From NCBI GenBank assembly GCA_015698045.1, contig BLAL01000319.1, positions 806,001 through 870,000 on the forward strand: a stretch of DNA of 64,000 nt. The letters are read 5' to 3'. The stretch is from Rhizophagus clarus. Its lineage: Eukaryota; Glomeromycota; Glomeromycetes; Glomerales; Glomeraceae. Under the pieces are notes generated by a model. That model made no database searches. It was not told where the DNA came from and was given only the letters and a program-made list of their open reading frames with translations. How positions within the stretch are numbered: the first letter of the stretch is position 1; every line of letters begins with the position of its first letter. Positions 61,701 to 64,000 of the stretch are shown here, piece by piece. A program made the translations under genes and the position numbers.

Positions 61701-63070
61701 AAAAATTAAAATTAATAAAGAATAATATAATATATATTGATGGTTCTGTCAAGAATAATGGAACTAAAGAATGTGAATCAATTTTTGGCGCAATTTTTTA
61801 TAATGAAAACTTTATAGAAATAGCTGAATTTTATTCAACATATGAAAATTGGATATCATCTAATAAAGCAGAAACATTAGCATTATTAATTGCATTAATT
61901 GTACAACCAGAAAATGGAGAAGTTAAAATTTTCACAGATAGCATAATAGTATTTAATAACTTTATGTTAATTAAAGAAAAACATTATAATTTAACTCCAA
62001 GACAAATATTTAAATTAGCCTCAAATAATACATTATGGACAACAATTATGGATATTATTAAAAAATTAAAATTAAAAGTTGATGTATTAAAAATAAATGC
62101 TCATTCAGGAGATAAATATAATGAAGAAGTAGATAAGAGAATAAAAGAACAATATGTAAATATAGGAAGCATGGGAATTAATATAAAAGGTTCAACAGAC
62201 ATGATTCCATATGTACCAAAATGGAGAAATATAGTTATAGAGAAAAACCTTAGAAAATTTATGACAAATATAACCCGTACAAAAGGTCTAGAAAAGTTCC
62301 TAAATCAAAATCGTAATAATAAATATAGGAAATTACAAGTAGACTGGAACATCACCTTTGCATATCTAAAAGGTAATGAAACTTATTATACAACAACTTT
62401 TAAAGATTGCAGAAGAAAAAGAATAAAAATCCAGAGACTAATGGAAGAAATACCAACCATTGAACAGATGAAAAAATCTCAATATAATATATATAAAAAA
62501 TGGAAATGTGTTCAATGTAATAGGAAAAAAGAAACTTTTATTCATGTATGGAAATGTAATAAGAATAAAAAAATATTAAGAAAAATTCAAAAAATAGTTT
62601 TAAAATATCTTATAAGATTAATAAATGAAATGTCAGATAATAATATAGAAATAAGAATAGAAGATTTTGAGCAATTATCTATATTTAAAATAATTGATGA
62701 TAATCAAAATCTTTCCTTTATTGATGTAATTAAAGGAATTTTTCCACTGGAATTAACAGATCTAATTAAAACTAATATTGGAAATCAGACAAAAAAAATC
62801 ATAGAAATAGGAAAAAAATTTTTAGAATTTGTGTTTGATATATTACATAAAAAGATATGGAAACCACGCTGTGAAAAAATGAAGAAAAAGGAAAAAGAAA
62901 AAAAGATCACCAAAAAAATGAAAAAGATGAGAAGTTATGATAAAAATCAGAAAAAAATAGTATCAACTAATCAAATTAATAAATATGTTAATTTGGGTGG
63001 ATTAATAGATAACATATACTTTGGGAGAAATATATTGGATTTTATAGTATATGTGAACCTAGTTAGATAG
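58751..63070 (+). CDS. LINE reverse transcriptase-RNase H-zinc knuckle polyprotein
   Basis: 1439 codons from the first ATG; translation more likely enters by the -1 frame from 58691, since the frame is open upstream of this ATG. Reverse transcriptase spans about residues 220-510 (NGKASGPSSMTYDDIK, RPITLL, LALDMSKAYDRV, IDQGEIISPLLW, and the catalytic YMDD at 449-452). RNase H spans about 990-1140 (YIDGS, NKAETLAL, FTDS, AHSGDKYNEEVD), with the D-E-D-D set apparently complete. A C-x2-C...H-x3-C knuckle (CVQCNRKKETFIHVWKC, from residue 1253) follows, then a lysine-rich C-terminus. No internal stop or frameshift is present, so the enzyme is probably functional. It copies the element's RNA at the nicked target. 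The antisense frames inside are shadows. Confidence 0.95.
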   Translation: MRYIIYIRRKIKRKKGQEKLTKNWFGHRKKIKQILYMYEEPEDNYMIIKCKFIPKVLINILITELNTIYEKVLITLRCEIEKIKKEKIEKAIESRCKDLEENKKRMLDSIAEREIRTIIIDRVLITDEKDQDILLTRPEEIKKEVNRHFQTIAGVVNKDKNIPKDWLNEYNPKEEIDENIYNNVLQPISAIEWEETINNLPNGKASGPSSMTYDDIKLASKEFNNILKMIVNEIFVTQVIPADWKKANVYPIPKPKPWGFQLINTRPITLLEPARKLMMKIITNRLSKIIQEKNVLQGFQFAGLPLASTFEPLRILNEIIQHANEYDKDLWLLALDMSKAYDRVNIFMLEKSLKRIKIPIKLINIIKELFLGRSNQVFTSVGLTEPYNVKIGIDQGEIISPLLWCIYYDPLLTKIRKMNIGYKLTGRKVLNIYENIQQNICTTIPGLSYMDDTNFISDNQIELESILKIADSFYNLNDIKINKEKSDLLLRKKKKAKLEDEVLIKFGNNEIKLNPIKANGSIRILGVWFNAYNQRKHIINQIKEEIQNVNNNMLKKKAVTDKQMMYVFNALILPKIEYRTQLTILTDDECNNLMKPIRKTFKNKLHLASTIPNSIIECNLLYDLRQINDNHIQSKVTNFFIQINDKGILGEITKIRLYNVQEHLLLDDNPLYVFSLRNIKKLKKIEKKIKNNFIIENLILLRKNNLSIEENIEKSWFNNFKIKGGKKKIYEVVSDETYVSNFKDLKKHNIIFLDQITSLKGDKLLSWKEMNNKKYIKKGIKGRMLPEPKNYYKIRKEITYSKENSKIRVELQEMDMITNIKGYELYSVVTDPTSKRIVMTIKDNIILGKVIVVEQQETYIQHYQIISHEKDINIIIKKCEGCNKNEDTYFKQKNKCVIMQNNDKVFFVENRKCNIKNFGNNAIILEDIQLSNIEQLLYGNEIFSYEPMAYIADDCRIEENNVKDIISLYLDNSLDREKLIIIKEKLKLIKNNIIYIDGSVKNNGTKECESIFGAIFYNENFIEIAEFYSTYENWISSNKAETLALLIALIVQPENGEVKIFTDSIIVFNNFMLIKEKHYNLTPRQIFKLASNNTLWTTIMDIIKKLKLKVDVLKINAHSGDKYNEEVDKRIKEQYVNIGSMGINIKGSTDMIPYVPKWRNIVIEKNLRKFMTNITRTKGLEKFLNQNRNNKYRKLQVDWNITFAYLKGNETYYTTTFKDCRRKRIKIQRLMEEIPTIEQMKKSQYNIYKKWKCVQCNRKKETFIHVWKCNKNKKILRKIQKIVLKYLIRLINEMSDNNIEIRIEDFEQLSIFKIIDDNQNLSFIDVIKGIFPLELTDLIKTNIGNQTKKIIEIGKKFLEFVFDILHKKIWKPRCEKMKKKEKEKKITKKMKKMRSYDKNQKKIVSTNQINKYVNLGGLIDNIYFGRNILDFIVYVNLVR

Positions 63071-63379
63071 AAAGAATTTATTTATAATAATTTTATTTAT
63101 TTTTATTTTATTTTTTACTTTAGATTATTTTCTTTATTTTGTCCAGTTTCTGGATGAGTAGTATTTTTATTCTTTCTTTTATTTATCATCTAACCTGGTT
63201 TAACAGATAATTAATTTCTTAGAAATTTTTTATTAGTTAGGATAAACTAGAATTGTAGTCGTATATAGTTTCTTTATAAACTATAAGACCTAATCAGTTT
63301 TCCAACATGTACCTTAAAATCCTATTTTGAATAAAATTGAATTGTTTACCAGTAAAAAAAAAAAAAAAAAAAAAAAAAA

Positions 63380-63396
63380 GCGTAAAGCATTTATGC
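63380..63396 (+). repeat. Right 17-bp target-site duplication of LINE copy A
   Basis: Identical to 57717-57733. It is followed with no intervening base by the truncated LINE copy B. Confidence 0.93.
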
Positions 63397-64000
63397 TTGA
63401 AAATAGCAGATTCATTTTATAATTTAAATGATATAAAAATAAATAAAGAGAAATCTGATTTATTATTAAGAAAAAAGAAAAAAGCAAAATTAGAAGATGA
63501 AGTATTAATTAAATTTGGGAATAATGAGATTAAATTAAATCCAATAAAAGCAAATGGATCAATCCGAATTCTTGGTGTATGGTTCAATGCATATAATCAA
63601 AGAAAACATATCATTAATCAAATTAAAGAAGAAATTCAAAATGTAAATAACAATATGTTAAAGAAAAAAGCAGTTACAGATAAACAGATGATGTATGTTT
63701 TTAATGCATTGATTCTACCAAAAATAGAATATCGTACCCAACTTACGATTCTAACAGATGATGAATGTAATAACTTGATGAAACCAATAAGAAAAACCTT
63801 TAAAAATAAACTTCATTTGGCATCAACAATTCCTAATTCAATAATAGAATGTAACCTTTTATATGATTTGAGACAGATAAATGATAATCATATTCAATCA
63901 AAGGTTACTAACTTTATTATACAAATAAATGACAAAGGAATCTTAGGGGAAATAACTAAGATAAGATTATATAATGTACAAGAACATTTATTATTAGATG
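63397..64000 (+). mobile_element. 5'-truncated LINE copy B (continues past the window)
   Basis: It starts at a point equivalent to 60149 of copy A (ILKIADSFYNLNDIKIN, just after YMDD) and stays collinear to the window end (equivalent to 60752). I see two substitutions in 604 bases. A 5' truncation inside the RT domain is the usual product of incomplete target-primed reverse transcription. The copy cannot encode an active RT. Confidence 0.95.

Larger units (their letters stand above)
57734..63379 (+). mobile_element. Non-LTR retrotransposon (LINE), copy A
   Basis: A 5.65-kb element bounded by a 17-bp target-site duplication and ended by 26 A (63354-63379). It encodes an APE-type endonuclease (57756-58718), reverse transcriptase, RNase H and a CCHC-type zinc knuckle (58751-63070), then a 280-base 3' UTR. 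The 5' end begins only about 20 bases before the endonuclease domain: TLNI, the probable first endonuclease strand, is encoded just upstream of the first ATG. So 5'UTR and any ORF1/gag are missing, by truncation or by design. The EN-RT-RNase H order fits I/Tad-like fungal LINEs; the exact clade is not assigned. Two differences in about 600 bases from copy B indicate very recent activity. Confidence 0.93.

Noticed and set aside
1..64000. CRISPR arrays, operons, ribosome-binding sites, bacterial origins
   Set aside because: The sequence is eukaryotic with spliced genes; the repeats seen are tandem repeats or transposon ends, not spaced direct repeats.

Overview
The window looks like a piece of an arbuscular-mycorrhizal (Glomeromycotina, Rhizophagus-like) fungal nuclear genome. 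It is very AT-rich and has small GT-AG introns. It holds tandem copies of gene families known to be expanded in these fungi (BTB-BACK-TLDc, BTB-BACK-Sel1 and TKL-like kinases with zinc-ribbon N-termini) among many transposon relics. The organism is inferred from these families and the composition, not from a search.

Layout. (1) 0-1.3 kb: a divergent pair of small secreted Gly/Ala-rich genes, one intact (732-1283, +) and one frameshifted (1-341, -). (2) 5.4-6.9 kb: a three-exon bromodomain gene (-) with an Asn/Asp/Met repeat N-terminus and Tyr at the acetyl-lysine-binding Asn position. (3) 10.5-11.8 kb: a kinase pseudogene (-). (4) 14-18.4 kb: two BTB-BACK-TLDc genes, both damaged (14050-15675 + has a frameshifted linker repeat; 16900-18375 - is a pseudogene). 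(5) 21.4-30.4 kb: a three-unit tandem array of BTB-BACK-Sel1 genes (-), two intact and the third degenerate and split by a 640-bp hAT-type element. (6) 32.8-34.3 kb: an intact BTB-BACK-TLDc gene (+). (7) 35-40.6 kb: non-autonomous DNA transposons and a relic of the kinase array. (8) 41.1-50.4 kb: two tandem six-exon genes (-), each joining five zinc-ribbon/kinase-N-lobe modules to one kinase C-lobe. The first keeps HRD and DMG motifs; the second has HCN and DME. (9) 50.9-53.6 kb: decayed mobile-element sequence and another kinase relic. (10) 54.7-56.2 kb: an intact BTB-BACK-TLDc gene (+) with a shifted start codon. (11) 57.7-64 kb: a nearly complete, young non-LTR retrotransposon (endonuclease, RT, RNase H, zinc knuckle) with target-site duplications and poly(A), followed at once by a second, 5'-truncated copy.

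The recurrent process is duplication. BTB-BACK front halves are joined to either TLDc or Sel1 back halves through the same phase-2 intron. In the kinase genes, symmetric phase-0 exons were multiplied inside one gene, and the whole gene was then duplicated. Most intact or recent copies have a CACGTG palindrome about 115-210 bp upstream of the start codon. Several insertions can be dated relative to the duplications because paralogues preserve the empty site.

The best candidate for something undescribed is the pair at 41.1-50.4 kb: proteins of about 1000 residues with four extra, partly degenerate kinase N-lobe modules ahead of a complete kinase. All coordinates and splice sites were derived by reading the sequence; no alignment or database search was run.
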